Shown in pieces: positions 4,639-5,324 of a stretch of DNA of 5,324 nucleotides (position 1 is the first letter of the stretch; the number at the start of each line of letters is the position of its first letter). The stretch is from positions 1 to 5,324 of the forward strand of contig CAJCJE010000292.1 in assembly GCA_903970565.1 (NCBI GenBank), given 5' to 3'. A program made the translations under genes and the position numbers. The DNA comes from Candidatus Melainabacteria bacterium. Lineage in GTDB: Bacteria > Actinomycetota > Actinomycetes > Mycobacteriales > Pseudonocardiaceae. The notes under the pieces were generated by a model, which saw nothing but the letters and a program-made list of their open reading frames with translations, was not told the DNA's origin and did not search any database.

Positions 4639-5324
4639 ACCCGGCTGGGAAGGCGCTGCGGCCCGGTGACCGGGTCCGGTTCGAGGACGGGGTCTGGACG
4701 GTGACCGCCATCGGCGGCTCGGTTCGGCTGGTCGACGATGCGGGCCGCAGCCACCTGGTGCTGCTCGCGGCGTTGCTGTCGTCTGCGGGCTTCGCGCTGC
4801 TGAGCGGGGCGGGCGAGGAGCCGCGGGCACAGTTGGAGCCGGTGAGCTTGCTGGAGACTCTGCCACCGGCAGTTCTCATGCGGGCACGGGACTGGGAAGG
4901 GTATGTGATGGAGGTCGAGACCGGGTTGGCGCCCGGCGCGTCCGCGTCGCGACCGGGGTTCGACCCGGCGGTCACGACCATCGAGCAGCGAGATCAGGCG
5001 AAAGCCGATGAGCTGACCGCAGCCGGGCAGCCGACCGGCGCCCGCACGGTTAAACGCATGCGCGCCCGATACCGCAGCTCTGGGCTGTGGGGCTTGGTCG
5101 ATCATCGCCATACCCGCGTCGCCAGCCCACACGGACGGGCCGATGAACGGGTCGTCGCCGCGACCCGCACGGCAATCGCCGCCGAGACATCCCGCTCCAC
5201 AGGGACGAAGACCCGGCTACGGCGCACCGTCGAGCAGGCCCTGGCCGCCGAGCATGGAGCGGGCGTGGTCCCGATGCCCTCACGGCGGACCTTCGAACGG
5301 CTCGTCGATGCCCTGGCCGCGGGC
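4635..5324 (+). CDS. tnsB: TnsB/Mu-type transposase, N-terminal 230 residues (runs off window)
   Basis: The frame opens at the GTG of a GTGA overlap with the tnsA stop, implying translational coupling, and stays open for 230 codons to the window end. Residues 8-50 (L-R-P-G-D-R-V-R-F, then W-T-V-T-A-I, then V-R-L-V-D-D-A-G) form a small beta domain typical of the start of TnsB-like transposases of actinobacteria. Residues 138-158 (T-V-K-R-M-R-A-R-Y-R-S-S-G-L-W-G-L-V-D-H-R) are the helix-turn-helix DNA-binding segment seen before the Mu/rve core. Residues 206-224 (E-H-G-A-G-V-V-P-M-P-S-R-R-T-F-E-R-L-V) fit the next helical DNA-binding unit. The RNase H-like DDE core should follow outside the window, so catalytic competence cannot be judged. 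A GGAG at 4629-4632 lies close to the GTG. With TnsA it should make a cut-and-paste transposase. Confidence 0.85.
   Translation, partial: MNPAGKALRPGDRVRFEDGVWTVTAIGGSVRLVDDAGRSHLVLLAALLSSAGFALLSGAGEEPRAQLEPVSLLETLPPAVLMRARDWEGYVMEVETGLAPGASASRPGFDPAVTTIEQRDQAKADELTAAGQPTGARTVKRMRARYRSSGLWGLVDHRHTRVASPHGRADERVVAATRTAIAAETSRSTGTKTRLRRTVEQALAAEHGAGVVPMPSRRTFERLVDALAAG

Larger units (their letters stand above)
3814..5324 (+). mobile_element. Left part of a Tn7-like (TnsA/TnsB) transposon
   Basis: Adjacent, overlapping genes for a TnsA-like endonuclease and a TnsB/Mu-type transposase identify the end-proximal transposition module of a Tn7-like element. In Tn7 tnsA is the gene nearest one terminus, so the terminus here is expected between the methyltransferase and tnsA (roughly 3707-3850). 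No unambiguous TGT...ACA-type end was recognised there. The rest of the element, including the catalytic core of TnsB and any ATPase and targeting genes, lies beyond the right edge. Confidence 0.7.

Noticed and set aside
3892..4866. Minus-strand frame of 324 codons opposite tnsA/tnsB
   Set aside because: Antisense shadow rich in Arg, Pro and Ala. The plus strand carries clear TnsA and TnsB signatures.
1..5324. tRNA, rRNA, CRISPR or riboswitch
   Set aside because: No cloverleaf-like element, regularly spaced direct repeats or known conserved RNA motif was recognised by eye on either strand.

Overview
The window is high-GC DNA with G/C-biased third codon positions. Its gene families (IS5-type transposase, DUF5753 and XRE regulators of the Streptomyces/Pseudonocardiales type, an actinobacterial TnsA/TnsB-like transposase pair) point to an actinomycete, probably a streptomycete or pseudonocardial relative. 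No rRNA, tRNA or CRISPR array is visible. The region looks like accessory, rearranged chromosome: of eight protein-coding units, two are complete single-copy enzymes, two are transposition genes of a Tn7-like element (one cut by the window edge), one is the start of an IS transposase, and three are broken genes.

Layout. (1) 1-137: one end of an IS5-family insertion sequence, with the first 31 codons of its transposase on the minus strand. (2) ~138-948: a class I SAM-dependent methyltransferase on the plus strand whose 5' end was removed at the IS boundary. No ATG, GTG or TTG codon precedes its SAM-binding motif. (3) 949-2079: a promoter-like region flanked by an 11-bp inverted repeat, followed by an intact zinc-dependent alcohol dehydrogenase-like oxidoreductase. 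(4) 2057-2905: two regulator remnants joined head to head near position 2400, the C-terminal part of a DUF5753 (Scr1-type) regulator on minus and the N-terminal part of an XRE regulator on plus. The XRE remnant ends abruptly and is followed by a short AT-rich patch full of inverted and direct repeats. (5) 2978-3706: a second, apparently intact SAM methyltransferase on minus. (6) ~3814-5324: tnsA-like and tnsB-like genes overlapping by GTGA, the second running out of the window.

How the parts relate. There is no sign of one pathway here. The only clear functional unit is the TnsA-TnsB pair, expected to form a heteromeric cut-and-paste transposase with the remaining subunits (an AAA+ ATPase and a TniQ-like factor) to the right of the window. 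The left end of that element should lie between the second methyltransferase and tnsA (about 3707-3850), where a tandem 10-bp repeat is found. The dehydrogenase appears to be a separately transcribed gene.
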